Shown here piece by piece: positions 46,807 through 61,423 of a DNA stretch of 64,000 nt. A program made the position numbers and the translations under genes. Every line of letters starts with the position of its first letter. The stretch's first letter is position 1. The notes beneath the pieces are model-generated. The model searched no databases and was not told the origin of the DNA. It worked only from the letters and a program-made list of their open reading frames with translations. The stretch is from Antedon bifida (taxonomy: Eukaryota > Echinodermata > Crinoidea > Comatulida > Antedonidae). The stretch covers positions 10,540,001-10,604,000 of the forward strand of contig OY727102.1 in the NCBI GenBank assembly GCA_963402885.1, written 5' to 3'.

Positions 46807-49800
46807 AGCTTAATATCGTATTTAAAAACGTTTTAGACGATTTTGAGCATTTCGACAAAAATTTTTCACACAAAACATCAAAGTGTGCAGAATAGCTTCA
46901 AATCGCATTTGGAGACGTTTTAGACCATTTTGTGATTTTCGAAAAAACTTGTTAACATAAAAACACCAAAGTGCTAAGAATAGCTTCAAATCGCATTTGG
47001 AGACATTTTAGATCATTTTGTTATTTTCGAAAAAACATGTTAACATAAAAACACCAAAGTGCTTAGAATAGCTTCAAATCGCATTTGGAGACGTTTTAGA
47101 CCATTTTGTGATTTTCGAAAAAACTTGGTTACAGGAAAACATCAAAGTGCTTAAAATCTCATTAGAAACCGTTTTAGACCATTTTGAGCAATTCGATAAA
47201 ACTTTTCACACAAAAACATCAAAGAGCACAAAATAGCTTAATATCGTATTTAAAAACGTTTTAGACCATTTTGAGCATTTCGACAAAAATTGTTCACACA
47301 AAACATCAAAGTGTGCAGAATAGCTTCAAATCGCATTTGGAGACGTTTTAGACCATTTTGTGATTTTCGAAAAAACTTGTTAACATAAAAACACCAAAGT
47401 GCTAAGAATAGCTTCAAATCGCATTTTGAGACATTTTAGGCCATTTTGTTTTTTTTCGAAAAAACTTGTTAACATAAAAACACCAAAGTGCTTAGAATAG
47501 CTTCAAATCGCATTTGGAGACGTTTTAGACCATTTTGTGATTTTCGAACAAACTTGGTTACAGAAAAACATCAAAGTGCTTAAAATCTCATTAGAAACCG
47601 TTTTAGACCATTTTGAGCAATTTGATAAAATTTTTGACACAAAAACATCAAAGAGCACAAAATAGCTTAATATCGTATTTAAAAACGTTTTAGACCATTT
47701 TGAGCATTTCGACAAAAATTATTCCCACAAAACATCAAAGTGTGCAGAATAGCTTCAAATCGCATTTGGAGACGTTTTAGACCATTTTGTGATTTTCGAA
47801 AAAACTTGTTAACATAAAAACACCAAAGTGCTTAGAATAGCTTCAAATCGCATTTGGAGACGTTTTAGACCATTTTGTGATTTTCGAAAAAACTTGGTTA
47901 CAGAAAAACATCAAAGTGCTTAAAATCTCATTAGAAACCGTTTTAGACCATTTTGAGCAATTCGATAAAACTTTTCACACAAAAACATCAAAGAGCACAA
48001 AATAGCTTAATATCGTATTTAAAAACGTTTTAGACCATTTTGAGCATTTCGACAAAAAATGTTCACACAAAACATCAAAGTGTGCAGAATAGCTTCAAAT
48101 CGCATTTGGAGACGTTTTAGACCATTTTGTGATTTTCGAAAAAACTTGTTAACATAAAAACACCAAAGTGCTAAGAATAGCTTCAAATCGCATTTGGAGA
48201 CATTTTAGACCATTTTGTTATTTTCGAAAAATCTTGTTAACATAAAAACACCAAAGTGCTTAGAATAGCTTCAAATCGCATTTGGAGACGTTTTAGACCA
48301 TTTTGTGATTTTCGAAAAAACTTGGTTACAGAAAAACATCAAAGTGCTTAAAATATAATTAGAAACCGTTTTAAACCATTTTGAGCAATTCGATAAAACT
48401 TTTTACACAAAAACATCAAAGAGCACAAAATAGCTTAATATCGTATTTAAAAACGTTTTAGACCATTTTGTGATTTTCAAAAGAACTTGTTAACATAAAA
48501 ACACCAAAGTGCTTAGAATAGCTTCAAATCGCATTTGGAGACGTTTTAGACCATTTTGTGATTTTCGAAAAAACTTGGTTACACAAAAACATTAAAGTGC
48601 TTAAAATCTCATTATAAACCGTTTTAGACCATTTTGAACAATTCGATAAAACTTTTCACACAAAAACATCAAAGAGCACAAAATAGCTTAATATCGTATT
48701 TAAAAACGTTTTAGACCATTTTGAGCATTTCGACAAACATTTTTCACACAAAACATCAAAGTTTGCAGAATAGCTTCAAATCGCATTTGGAGACGTTTTA
48801 GACCATTTTGTGATTTTCGAAAAAACTTGTTAACATAAAAACACCAAAGTGCTAAGAATAGCTTCAAATCGCATTTTGAGACATTTTAGACCATTTTGTT
48901 TTTTTCGAAAAAACTTGTTAACATAAAAACACCAAAGTGCTTAGAATAGCTTCAAATCGCACTTGGAGACGTTTTAGACCATTTTGTGATTTTCGAAAAA
49001 ACTTGGTTACAGAAAAACATCAAAGTGCTTAAAATCTCATTAGAAACCGTTTTAGACCATTTTGAGCAATTCGATAAAACTTTTCACACAAAAACATCAA
49101 AGAGCACAAAATAGCTTAATATCGTATTTAAAAACGTTTTAGACCATTTTGAGCATTTCGACAAAAATTATTCCCACAAAACATCAAAGTGTGCAGAATA
49201 GCTTCAAATCGCATTTGGAGACGTTTTAGACCATTTTGTGATTTTCGAAAAAACTTGTTAACATAAAAACACCAAAGTGCTTAGAATAGCTTCAAATCGC
49301 ATTTAGAGACGTTTTAGACCATTTTGTGATTTTCGAAAAAACTTGGTTACAGAAAAACATCAAAGTGCTTAAAATCTCATTAGAAACCGTTTTAGACCAT
49401 TTTGAGCAATTCGATAAAACTTTTCACACAAAAACATCAAAGAGCACAAAATAGCTTAATATCGTATTTAAAAACGTTTTAGACCATTTTGAGCATTTCG
49501 ACAAAAATTATTCCCACAAAACATCAAAGTGTGCAGAATAGCTTCAAATCGCATTTGGAGACGTTTTAGACCATTTTGTGATTTTCGAAAAAACTTGTTA
49601 ACATAAAAACACCAAAGTGCTTAGAATAGCTTCAAATCGCATTTGGAGACGTTTTAGACCATTTTGTGATTTTCGAAAAAACTTGGTTACAGAAAAACAT
49701 CAAAGTGCTTAAAATCTCATTAGAAACCGTTTTAGACCATTTTGAGCAATTCGATAAAACTTTTCACACAAAAACATCAAAGAGCACAAAATAGCTTAAT

Positions 49801-50723
49801 ATCGTATTTAAAAACGTTTTAGACCATTTTGAGCATTTCGACAAAAAATGTTCAAACAAAACATCAAAGTGTGCAGAATAGCTTCAAATCGCATTTGGAG
49901 ACGTTTTAGACCATTTTGTGATTTTCGAAAAAACTTGGTTACAGAAAAACATCAAAGTGCTTAAAATCTCATTAGAAACCGTTTTAGACCATTTTGAGCA
50001 ATTCGATAAAACTTTTCACACAAAAACATCAAAGAGCACAAAATAGCTTAATATCGTATTTAAAAACGTTTTAGACCATTTTGAGCATTTCTACAAAAAA
50101 TTTTCACAAAAAACATCAAAGTGTACAGAATAGCTTCAAATCGCATTTGGAGACGGTTTAGACCATTTTGTGATTTTCGAAAAAACTTGGTTACAGAAAA
50201 ACATCAAAGTGCTTAAAATCTCATTAGAAACCGTTTTAGACCATTTTGAGCAATTCGATAAAACTTTTAACACAAAAACATCAAAGAGCACAAAATAGCT
50301 TAATATCGTATTTTAAAACGTTTTAGACCATTTTGAGCATTTCGACAAAAATTTTTCACACAAAACATCACAGTGTGCAGAATAGCTTCAAATCGCATTT
50401 CGAGACGTTTTAGACCATTTTGTGATTTTCGAAAAAACTTGGTTACAGAAAAACACCAAAGTGCTTAAAATCTCATTAGAAACCGTTTTAGACCATTTTA
50501 AGCAATTCGATAAAACTTTTCACACAAAAACATCAAAGAGCACAAAATAGCTTAATATCGTATTTAAAAACGTTTTAGACCATTTTGAGCATTTCGACAA
50601 AAATTATTCCCACAAAACATCAAAGTGTGCAGAATAGCTTCAAATCGCATTTGGAGACGTTTTAGACCATTTTGTGATTTTCGAAAAAACTTGTTAACAT
50701 AAAAACACCAAAGTGCTTAGAAT

Positions 50724-50779
50724 AGCTTCAAATCGCATTTGGAGACGTTATTCCCACAAAACATCAAAGTGTGCAGAAT
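50724..50779 (+). repeat. 56-bp truncated A-D fusion monomer, copy 6
   Basis: Same junction, in the tail of super-unit 42683-52581 and 9899 bp from copy 4. It is followed by complete A then B monomers. Confidence 0.92.
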
Positions 50780-53676
50780 AGCTTCAAATCGCATTTGGAG
50801 ACATTTTAGACCATTTTGTGATTTTCGAAAAAACTTGTTAACATAAAAACAACAAAGTGCTAAGAATAGCTTCAAATCGCATTTGGAGACGTTTTAGACC
50901 ATTTTGTGATTTTCGAAAAAACTTGGTTACACAAAAACATCAAAGTGCTTAAAATCTCATTATAAACCGTTTTAGACCATTTTGAGCAATTCGATAAAAC
51001 TTTTCACACAAAAACATCAAAGAGCACAAAATAGCTTAATATCGTATTTAAAAACGTTTTATACCATTTTGAGCATTTCGACATAAATTTTTCACACAAA
51101 ACATCAAAGTGTGCAGAATAGCTTCAAATCGCATTTGGAGACGTTTTAGACCATTTTGTGATTTTCGAAAAAACTTGTTAACATAAAAACACCAAAGTGC
51201 TAAGAATAGCTTCAAATCGCATTTTGAGACATTTTAGACCATTTTGTTTTTTTCGAAAAAACTTGTTAACATAAAAACACCAAAGTGCTTAGAATAGCTT
51301 CAAATCGCATTTGGAGACGTTTTAGACCATTTTGTGATTTTCGAACAAACTTGGTTACAGAAAAACATCAAAGTGCTTAAAATCTCATTAGAAACCGTTT
51401 TAGACTATTTTGAGCAATTCGATAAAACTTTTCACACAAAAACATCAAAGAGCACAAAATAGCTTAATATCGTATTTAAAAACGTTTTAGACCATTTTGA
51501 GCATTTCGACAAAAATTATTCCCACAAAACATCAAAGTGTGCAGAATAGCTTCAAATCGCATTTGGAGACATTTTAGACCATTTTGTGATTTTCGAAAAA
51601 ACTTGTTAACATAAAAACACCAAAGTGCTAAGAATAGCTTCAAATCGCATTTTGAGACATTTTAGACCATTTTGTTATTTTCGAAAAAACTTGTTAACAT
51701 AAAAACACCAAAGTGCTTAGAATAGCTTCAAATCGCATTTGGAGACGTTTTAGACCATTTTGTGATTTTCGAAAAAACTTGGTTACAGAAAAACACCAGA
51801 GTGCTTAAAATCTCATTAGAAACCGTTTTAGACCATTTTGAGCAATTCGATAAAACTTTTCACACAAAAACATCAAAGAGCACAAAATAGCTTAATATCG
51901 TATTTAAAAACGTTTTAGACCATTTTGAGCATTTCGACAAAAATTATTCCCACAAAACATCAAAGTGTGCAGAATAGCTTCAAATCGCATTTGGAGACGT
52001 TTTAGACCATTTTGTGATTTTCGAAAAAACTTGTTAACATAAAAACACCAAAGTGCTTAGAATAGCTTCAAATCGCATTTGGAGACGTTTTAGACCATTT
52101 TGTGATTTTCGAAAAAACTTGGTTACAGAAAAACATCAAAGTGCTTAAAATCTCATTAGAAACCGTTTTAGACCATTTTGAGCAATTCGATAAAACTTTT
52201 CACACAAAAACATCAAAGAGCACAAAATAGCTTAATATCGTATTTAAAAACGTTTTAGACCATTTTGAGCATTTCGACAAAAATTATTCCCACAAAACAT
52301 CAAAGTGTGCAGAATAGCTTCAAATCGCATTTGGAGACATTTTAGACCATTTTGTGATTTTCGAAAAAACTTGTTAACATAAAAACAACAAAGTGCTAAG
52401 AATAGCTTCAAATCGCATTTGGAGACGTTTTAGACCATTTTGTGATTTTCGAAAAAACTTGGTTACACAAAAACATCAAAGTGCTTAAAATCTCATTATA
52501 AACCGTTTTAGACCATTTTGAGCAATTCGATAAAACTTTTCACACAAAAACATCAAAGAGCACAAAATAGCTTAATATCGTATTTAAAAACGTTTTATAC
52601 CATTTTGAGCATTTCGACATAAATTTTTCACACAAAACATCAAAGTGTGCAGAATAGCTTCAAATCGCATTTGGAGACGTTTCAGACCATTTTGTGATTT
52701 TCGAAAAAACTTGTTAACATAAAAACACCAAAGTGCTAAGAATAGCTTCAAATCGCATTTGGAGACATTTTAGACCATTTTGTTATTTTCGAAAAATCTT
52801 GTTAACATAAAAACACCAAAGTGCTTAGAATAGCTTCAAATCGCATTTGGAGACGTTTTAGACCATTTTGTGATTTTCGAAAAAACTTGGTTACAGAAAA
52901 ACATCAAAGTGCTTAAAATATAATTAGAAACCGTTTTAGACCATTTTGAGCAATTCGATAAAACTTTTTACACAAAAACATCAAAGAGCACAAAATAGCT
53001 TAATATCGTATTTAAAAACGTTTTAGACCATTTTGTGATTTTCGAAAAAACTTGTTAACATAAAAACACCAAAGTGCTTAGAATAGCTTCAAATCGCATT
53101 TGGAGACGTTTTAGACCATTTTGTGATTTTCGAAAAAACTTGGTTACACAAAAACATCAAAGTGCTTAAAATCTCATTATAAACCGTTTTAGACCATTTT
53201 GAGCAATTCGATAAAACTTTTCACACAAAAACATCAAAGAGCACAAAATAGCTTAATATCGTATTTAAAAACGTTTTAGACCATTTTGAGCATTTCGACA
53301 AAAATTTTTCACACAAAACATCAAAGTGTGCAGAATAGCTTCAAATCGCATTTGGAGACGTTTTACACCATTTTGTGATTTTCGAAAAAACTTGGTTACA
53401 GAAAAACACCAAAGTGCTTAAAATCTCATTAGAAACCGTTTTAGACCATTTTGAGCAATTCGATAAAACTTTTCACACAAAAACATCAAAGAGCACAAAA
53501 TAGCTTAATATCGTATTTAAAAACGTTTTAGACCATTTTGAGCATTTCGACAAAAATTATTCCCACAAAACATCAAAGTGTGCAGAATAGCTTCAAATCG
53601 CATTTGGAGACGTTTTAGACCATTTTGTGATTTTCGAAAAAACTTGTTAACATAAAAACACCAAAGTGCTTAGAAT

Positions 53677-53732
53677 AGCTTCAAATCGCATTTGGAGACG
53701 TTATTCCCACAAAACATCAAAGTGTGCAGAAT
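53677..53732 (+). repeat. 56-bp truncated A-D fusion monomer, copy 7
   Basis: Same junction, in the head of the third super-unit and 9899 bp from copy 5. It is followed by the A/B hybrid at 53733-53820. Confidence 0.92.
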
Positions 53733-56706
53733 AGCTTCAAATCGCATTTGGAGACATTTTAGACCATTTTGTGATTTTCGAAAAAACTTGTTAACATAAA
53801 AACAACAAAGTGCTTAAAATCTCATTATAAACCGTTTTAGACCATTTTGAGCAATTCGATAAAACTTTTCACACAAAAACATCAAAGAGCACAAAATAGC
53901 TTAATATCGTATTTAAAAACGTTTTATACCATTTTGAGCATTTCGACATAAATTTTTCACACAAAACATCAAAGTGTGCAGAATAGCTTCAAATCGCATT
54001 TGGAGACGTTTCAGACCATTTTGTGATTTTCGAAAAAACTTGTTAACATAAAAACACCAAAGTGCTAAGAATAGCTTCAAATCGCATTTGGAGACATTTT
54101 AGACCATTTTGTTATTTTCGAAAAATCTTGTTAACATAAAAACACCAAAGTGCTTAGAATAGCTTCAAATCGCATTTGGAGACGTTTTAGACCATTTTGT
54201 GATTTTCGAAAAAACTTGGTTACAGAAAAACATCAAAGTGCTTAAAATATAATTAGAAACCGTTTTAGACCATTTTGAGCAATTCGATAAAACTTTTTAC
54301 ACAAAAACATCAAAGAGCACAAAATAGCTTAATATCGTATTTAAAAACGTTTTAGACCATTTTGTGATTTTCGAAAAAACTTGTTAACATAAAAACACCA
54401 AAGTGCTTAGAATAGCTTCAAATCGCATTTGGAGACGTTTTAGACCATTTTGTGATTTTCGAAAAAACTTGGTTACACAAAAACATCAAAGTGCTTAAAA
54501 TCTCATTATAAACCGTTTTAGACCATTTTGAGCAATTCGATAAAACTTTTCACACAAAAACATCAAAGAGCACAAAATAGCTTAATATCGTATTTAAAAA
54601 CGTTTTAGACCATTTTGAGCATTTCGACAAAAATTATTCCCACAAAACATCAAAGTGTGCAGAATAGCTTCAAATCGCATTTGGAGACGTTTTAGACCAT
54701 TTTGTGATTTTCGAAAAAACTTGTTAACATAAAAACACCAAAGTGCTTAGAATAGCTTCAAATCGCATTTGGAGACGTTTTAGACCATTTTGTGATTTTC
54801 GAAAAAACTTGGTTACAGAAAAACATCAAAGTGCTTAAAATCTCATTAGAAACCGTTTTAGACCATTTTGAGCAATTCGATAAAACTTTTCACACAAAAA
54901 CATCAAAGAGCACAAAATAGCTTAATATCGTATTTAAAAATGTTTTAGACCATTTTGAGCATTTCGACAAAAAATTTTCACACAAAACATCAAAGTGTGC
55001 AGAATAGCTTCAAATCGCATTTGGAGACGTTTTAGACCATTTTGTGATTTTCGAAAAAACTTGGTTACAGAAAAACATCAAAGTGCTTAAAATCTCATTA
55101 GAAAACGTTTTAGACCATTTTGAGCAATTCGATAAAACTTTTCACACAAAAACATCAAAGAGCACAAAATAGCTTAATATCGTATTTAAAAACGTTTTAG
55201 ACCATTTTGAGCATTTCTACAAAAATTTTTCACAAAAAACATCAAAGTGTACAGAATAGCTTCAAATCGCATTTGGAGACGTTTTAGACCATTTTGTGAT
55301 TTTCGAAAAAACTTGTTAACATAAAAACACCAAAGTGCTTAGAATAGCTTCAAATCGCATTTGGAGACGTTTTAGACCATTTTGTGATTTTCGAAAAAAC
55401 TTGGTTACACAAAAACATCAACGTGCTTAAAATCTCATTATAAACCGTTTTAGACCATTTTGAGCAATTCGATAAAACTTTTCACACAAAAACATCAAAG
55501 AGCACAAAATAGCTTAATATCGTATTTAAAAACGTTTTAGACCATTTTGAGCATTTCGACAAAAATTTTTCACACAAAACATCAAAGTGTGCAGAATAGC
55601 TTCAAATCGCATTTGGAGACGTTTTAGACCATTTTGTGATTTTCGAAAAAACTTGTTAACATAAAAACACCAAAGTGCTAAGAATAGCTTCAAATCGCAT
55701 TTTGAGACATTTTAGACCATTTTGTTTTTTTCGAAAAAACTTGTTAACATAAAAACACCAAAGTGCTTAGAATAGCTTCAAATCGCACTTGGAGACGTTT
55801 TAGACCATTTTGTGATTTTCGAAAAAACTTGGTTACAGAAAAACATCAAAGTGCTTAAAATCTCATTAGAAACCGTTTTAGACCATTTTGAGCAATTCGA
55901 TAAAACTTTTCACACAAAAACATCAAAGAGCACAAAATAGCTTAATATCGTATTTAAAAACGTTTTAGACCATTTTGAGCATTTCGACAAAAATTATTCC
56001 CACAAAACATCAAAGTGTGCAGAATAGCTTCAAATCGCATTTGGAGACGTTTTAGACCATTTTGTGATTTTCGAAAAAACTTGTTAACATAAAAACACCA
56101 AAGTGCTTAGAATAGCTTCAAATCGCATTTAGAGACGTTTTAGACCATTTTCTGATTTTCGAAAAAACTTGGTTACACAAAAACATCAAAGTGCTTAAAA
56201 TATCATTATAAACCGTTTTAGACCATTTTGAGCAATTCGATAAAACTTTTCACACAAAAACATCAAAGAGCACAAAATAGCTTAATATCGTATTTAAAAA
56301 CGTTTTAGACCATTTTAAGCATTTCGACAAAAATTGTTCACACAAAACATCAAAGTGTGCAGAATAGCTTCAAATCGCATTTGGAGACGTTTTAGACCAT
56401 TTTGTGATTTTCGAAAAAACTTGTTAACATAAAAACACCAAAGTGCTAAGAATAGCTTCAAATCGCATTTTGAGACATTTTAGACCATTTTGTTTTTTTC
56501 GAAAAAACTTGTTAACATAAAAACACCAAAGTGCTTAGAATAGCTTCAAATCGCATTTGGAGACGTTTTAGACGATTTTGTGATTTTCGAAAAAACTTGG
56601 TTACAGAAAAACATCAAAGTGCTTAAAATCTCATTATAAACCGTTTTAGACCATTTTGAGCAATTCGATAAAACTTTTCACACAAAAACATCAAAGAGCA
56701 CAAAAT

Positions 56707-56793
56707 AGCTTAATATCGTATTTAAAAACGTTTTAGACCATTTTGAGCATTTCTACAAAAAATTTTCACAAAAAACATCAAAGAGCACAAAAT
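56707..56793 (+). repeat. 87-bp D/C hybrid without the 33-bp duplication, super-unit 3
   Basis: Same short form, 9987 bp from the copy at 46720. It places this part of the third super-unit with units 1 and 2, although its right part matches the left copy at 8.7-9.5 kb. Confidence 0.9.
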
Positions 56794-59700
56794 AGCTTAA
56801 TATCGTATTTAAAAACGTTTTAGACGATTTTGAGCATTTCGACAAAAATTTTTCACACAAAACATCAAAGTGTGCAGAATAGCTTCAAATCGCATTTGGA
56901 GACGTTTTAGACCATTTTGTGATTTTCGAAAAAACTTGTTAACATAAAAACACCAAAGTGCTAAGAATAGCTTCAAATCGCATTTGGAGACATTTTAGAT
57001 CATTTTGTTATTTTCGAAAAAACATGTTAACATAAAAACACCAAAGTGCTTAGAATAGCTTCAAATCGCATTTGGAGACGTTTTAGACCATTTTGTGATT
57101 TTCGAAAAAACTTGGTTACAGGAAAACATCAAAGTGCTTAAAATCTCATTAGAAACCGTTTTAGACCATTTTGAGCAATTCGATAAAACTTTTCACACAA
57201 AAACATCAAAGAGCACAAAATAGCTTAATATCGTATTTAAAAACGTTTTAGACCATTTTGAGCATTTCGACAAAAATTGTTCACACAAAACATCAAAGTG
57301 TGCAGAATAGCTTCAAATCGCATTTGGAGACGTTTTAGACCATTTTGTGATTTTCGAAAAAACTTGTTAACATAAAAACACCAAAGTGCTAAGAATAGCT
57401 TCAAATCGCATTTTGAGACATTTTAGGCCATTTTGTTTTTTTTCGAAAAAACTTGTTAACATAAAAACACCAAAGTGCTTAGAATAGCTTCAAATCGCAT
57501 TTGGAGACGTTTTAGACCATTTTGTGATTTTCGAACAAACTTGGTTACAGAAAAACATCAAAGTGCTTAAAATCTCATTAGAAACCGTTTTAGACCATTT
57601 TGAGCAATTTGATAAAATTTTTGACACAAAAACATCAAAGAGCACAAAATAGCTTAATATCGTATTTAAAAACGTTTTAGACCATTTTGAGCATTTCGAC
57701 AAAAATTATTCCCACAAAACATCAAAGTGTGCAGAATAGCTTCAAATCGCATTTGGAGACGTTTTAGACCATTTTGTGATTTTCGAAAAAACTTGTTAAC
57801 ATAAAAACACCAAAGTGCTTAGAATAGCTTCAAATCGCATTTGGAGACGTTTTAGACCATTTTGTGATTTTCGAAAAAACTTGGTTACAGAAAAACATCA
57901 AAGTGCTTAAAATCTCATTAGAAACCGTTTTAGACCATTTTGAGCAATTCGATAAAACTTTTCACACAAAAACATCAAAGAGCACAAAATAGCTTAATAT
58001 CGTATTTAAAAACGTTTTAGACCATTTTGAGCATTTCGACAAAAAATGTTCACACAAAACATCAAAGTGTGCAGAATAGCTTCAAATCGCATTTGGAGAC
58101 GTTTTAGACCATTTTGTGATTTTCGAAAAAACTTGTTAACATAAAAACACCAAAGTGCTAAGAATAGCTTCAAATCGCATTTGGAGACATTTTAGACCAT
58201 TTTGTTATTTTCGAAAAATCTTGTTAACATAAAAACACCAAAGTGCTTAGAATAGCTTCAAATCGCATTTGGAGACGTTTTAGACCATTTTGTGATTTTC
58301 GAAAAAACTTGGTTACAGAAAAACATCAAAGTGCTTAAAATATAATTAGAAACCGTTTTAAACCATTTTGAGCAATTCGATAAAACTTTTTACACAAAAA
58401 CATCAAAGAGCACAAAATAGCTTAATATCGTATTTAAAAACGTTTTAGACCATTTTGTGATTTTCAAAAGAACTTGTTAACATAAAAACACCAAAGTGCT
58501 TAGAATAGCTTCAAATCGCATTTGGAGACGTTTTAGACCATTTTGTGATTTTCGAAAAAACTTGGTTACACAAAAACATTAAAGTGCTTAAAATCTCATT
58601 ATAAACCGTTTTAGACCATTTTGAACAATTCGATAAAACTTTTCACACAAAAACATCAAAGAGCACAAAATAGCTTAATATCGTATTTAAAAACGTTTTA
58701 GACCATTTTGAGCATTTCGACAAACATTTTTCACACAAAACATCAAAGTTTGCAGAATAGCTTCAAATCGCATTTGGAGACGTTTTAGACCATTTTGTGA
58801 TTTTCGAAAAAACTTGTTAACATAAAAACACCAAAGTGCTAAGAATAGCTTCAAATCGCATTTTGAGACATTTTAGACCATTTTGTTTTTTTCGAAAAAA
58901 CTTGTTAACATAAAAACACCAAAGTGCTTAGAATAGCTTCAAATCGCACTTGGAGACGTTTTAGACCATTTTGTGATTTTCGAAAAAACTTGGTTACAGA
59001 AAAACATCAAAGTGCTTAAAATCTCATTAGAAACCGTTTTAGACCATTTTGAGCAATTCGATAAAACTTTTCACACAAAAACATCAAAGAGCACAAAATA
59101 GCTTAATATCGTATTTAAAAACGTTTTAGACCATTTTGAGCATTTCGACAAAAATTATTCCCACAAAACATCAAAGTGTGCAGAATAGCTTCAAATCGCA
59201 TTTGGAGACGTTTTAGACCATTTTGTGATTTTCGAAAAAACTTGTTAACATAAAAACACCAAAGTGCTTAGAATAGCTTCAAATCGCATTTAGAGACGTT
59301 TTAGACCATTTTGTGATTTTCGAAAAAACTTGGTTACAGAAAAACATCAAAGTGCTTAAAATCTCATTAGAAACCGTTTTAGACCATTTTGAGCAATTCG
59401 ATAAAACTTTTCACACAAAAACATCAAAGAGCACAAAATAGCTTAATATCGTATTTAAAAACGTTTTAGACCATTTTGAGCATTTCGACAAAAATTATTC
59501 CCACAAAACATCAAAGTGTGCAGAATAGCTTCAAATCGCATTTGGAGACGTTTTAGACCATTTTGTGATTTTCGAAAAAACTTGTTAACATAAAAACACC
59601 AAAGTGCTTAGAATAGCTTCAAATCGCATTTGGAGACGTTTTAGACCATTTTGTGATTTTCGAAAAAACTTGGTTACAGAAAAACATCAAAGTGCTTAAA

Positions 59701-61216
59701 ATCTCATTAGAAACCGTTTTAGACCATTTTGAGCAATTCGATAAAACTTTTCACACAAAAACATCAAAGAGCACAAAATAGCTTAATATCGTATTTAAAA
59801 ACGTTTTAGACCATTTTGAGCATTTCGACAAAAAATGTTCACACAAAACATCAAAGTGTGCAGAATAGCTTCAAATCGCATTTGGAGACGTTTTAGACCA
59901 TTTTGTGATTTTCGAAAAAACTTGGTTACAGAAAAACATCAAAGTGCTTAAAATCTCATTAGAAACCGTTTTAGACCATTTTGAGCAATTCGATAAAACT
60001 TTTCACACAAAAACATCAAAGAGCACAAAATAGCTTAATATCGTATTTAAAAACGTTTTAGACCATTTTGAGCATTTCTACAAAAAATTTTCACAAAAAA
60101 CATCAAAGTGTACAGAATAGCTTCAAATCGCATTTGGAGACGGTTTAGACCATTTTGTGATTTTCGAAAAAACTTGGTTACAGAAAAACATCAAAGTGCT
60201 TAAAATCTCATTAGAAACCGTTTTAGACCATTTTGAGCAATTCGATAAAACTTTTAACACAAAAACATCAAAGAGCACAAAATAGCTTAATATCGTATTT
60301 TAAAACGTTTTAGACCATTTTGAGCATTTCGACAAAAATTTTTCACACAAAACATCACAGTGTGCAGAATAGCTTCAAATCGCATTTCGAGACGTTTTAG
60401 ACCATTTTGTGATTTTCGAAAAAACTTGGTTACAGAAAAACACCAAAGTGCTTAAAATCTCATTAGAAACCGTTTTAGACCATTTTGAGCAATTCGATAA
60501 AACTTTTCACACAAAAACATCAAAGAGCACAAAATAGCTTAATATCGTATTTAAAAACGTTTTAGACCATTTTGTGATTTTCGAAAAAACTTACTAACAT
60601 AAAAACACCAAAGTGCTTAGAATAGCTTCAAATCGCATTTGGAGACGTTTTAGACCATTTTCTGATTTTCGAAAAAACTTGGTTACACAAAAACATCAAA
60701 GTGCTTAAAATATCATTATAAACCGTTTTAGACCATTTTGAGCAATTCGATAAAACTTTTCACACAAAAACATCAAAGAGCACAAAATAGCTTAATATCG
60801 TATTTAAAAACGTTTTAGACCATTTTAAGCATTTCGACAAAAATTGTTCACACAAAACATCAAAGTGTGCAGAATAGCTTCAAATCGCATTTGGAGACGT
60901 TTTAGACCATTTTGTGATTTTCGAAAAAACTTGTTAACATAAAAACACCAAAGTGCTAAGAATAGCTTCAAATCGCATTTTGAGACATTTTAGACCATTT
61001 TGTTTTTTTCGAAAAAACTTGTTAACATAAAAACACCAAAGTGCTTAGAATAGCTTCAAATCGCATTTGGAGACGTTTTAGACGATTTTGTGATTTTCGA
61101 AAAAACTTGGTTACAGAAAAACATCAAAGTGCTTAAAATCTCATTATAAACCGTTTTAGACCATTTTGAGCAATTCGATAAAACTTTTCACACAAAAACA
61201 TCAAAGAGCACAAAAT

Positions 61217-61336
61217 AGCTTAATATCGTATTTAAAAACGTTTTAGACCATTTTGAGCATTTCTACAAAAAATTTTCACAAAAAACATCAAATCGCAAAA
61301 AAAAATTTTCACAAAAAACATCAAAGAGCACAAAAT
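61217..61336 (+). repeat. 120-bp D/C monomer with 33-bp duplication, copy 5
   Basis: Same structure, 51067 bp from copy 3, in the right-hand return to the second array type. It supports the long-range repeat linking the two ends of the window. Confidence 0.91.
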
Positions 61337-61423
61337 AGCTTAATATCGTATTTAAAAACGTTTTAGACGATTTTGAGCATTTCGACAAAAATTTTTCACA
61401 CAAAACATCAAAGTGTGCAGAAT

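Larger units (their letters stand above)
42683..52581 (+). repeat. Complete super-unit 2 (9899 bp, one monomer shorter)
   Basis: Tandem neighbour of super-unit 1 with the same marker order. The 88-bp length difference is fully explained by the fused monomer at 44086-44173. It shares GTTCAAACAAAAC and AAGCAATTCG with unit 1, and CATTAGAAAACG (near 45112) with unit 3 but not unit 1. I noticed only a handful of differences from unit 1, so the copies appear very recent. Confidence 0.9.
52582..60574 (+). repeat. Super-unit 3, partial and recombinant
   Basis: Follows super-unit 2 with the same order to about 60574, then continues as the second array type (CTTACTAACAT at 60591), exactly as the left copy does at 9507. 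Its left part carries the CATTAGAAAACG variant of unit 2 (near 55100) and lacks the 33-bp insert (56707-56793). Its right part has GTTCACACAAAAC (near 59838) and GAGCAATTCG (near 60486), like the left copy and unlike units 1 and 2. A switch between templates therefore lies between about 56.8 and 59.8 kb. Confidence 0.86.
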
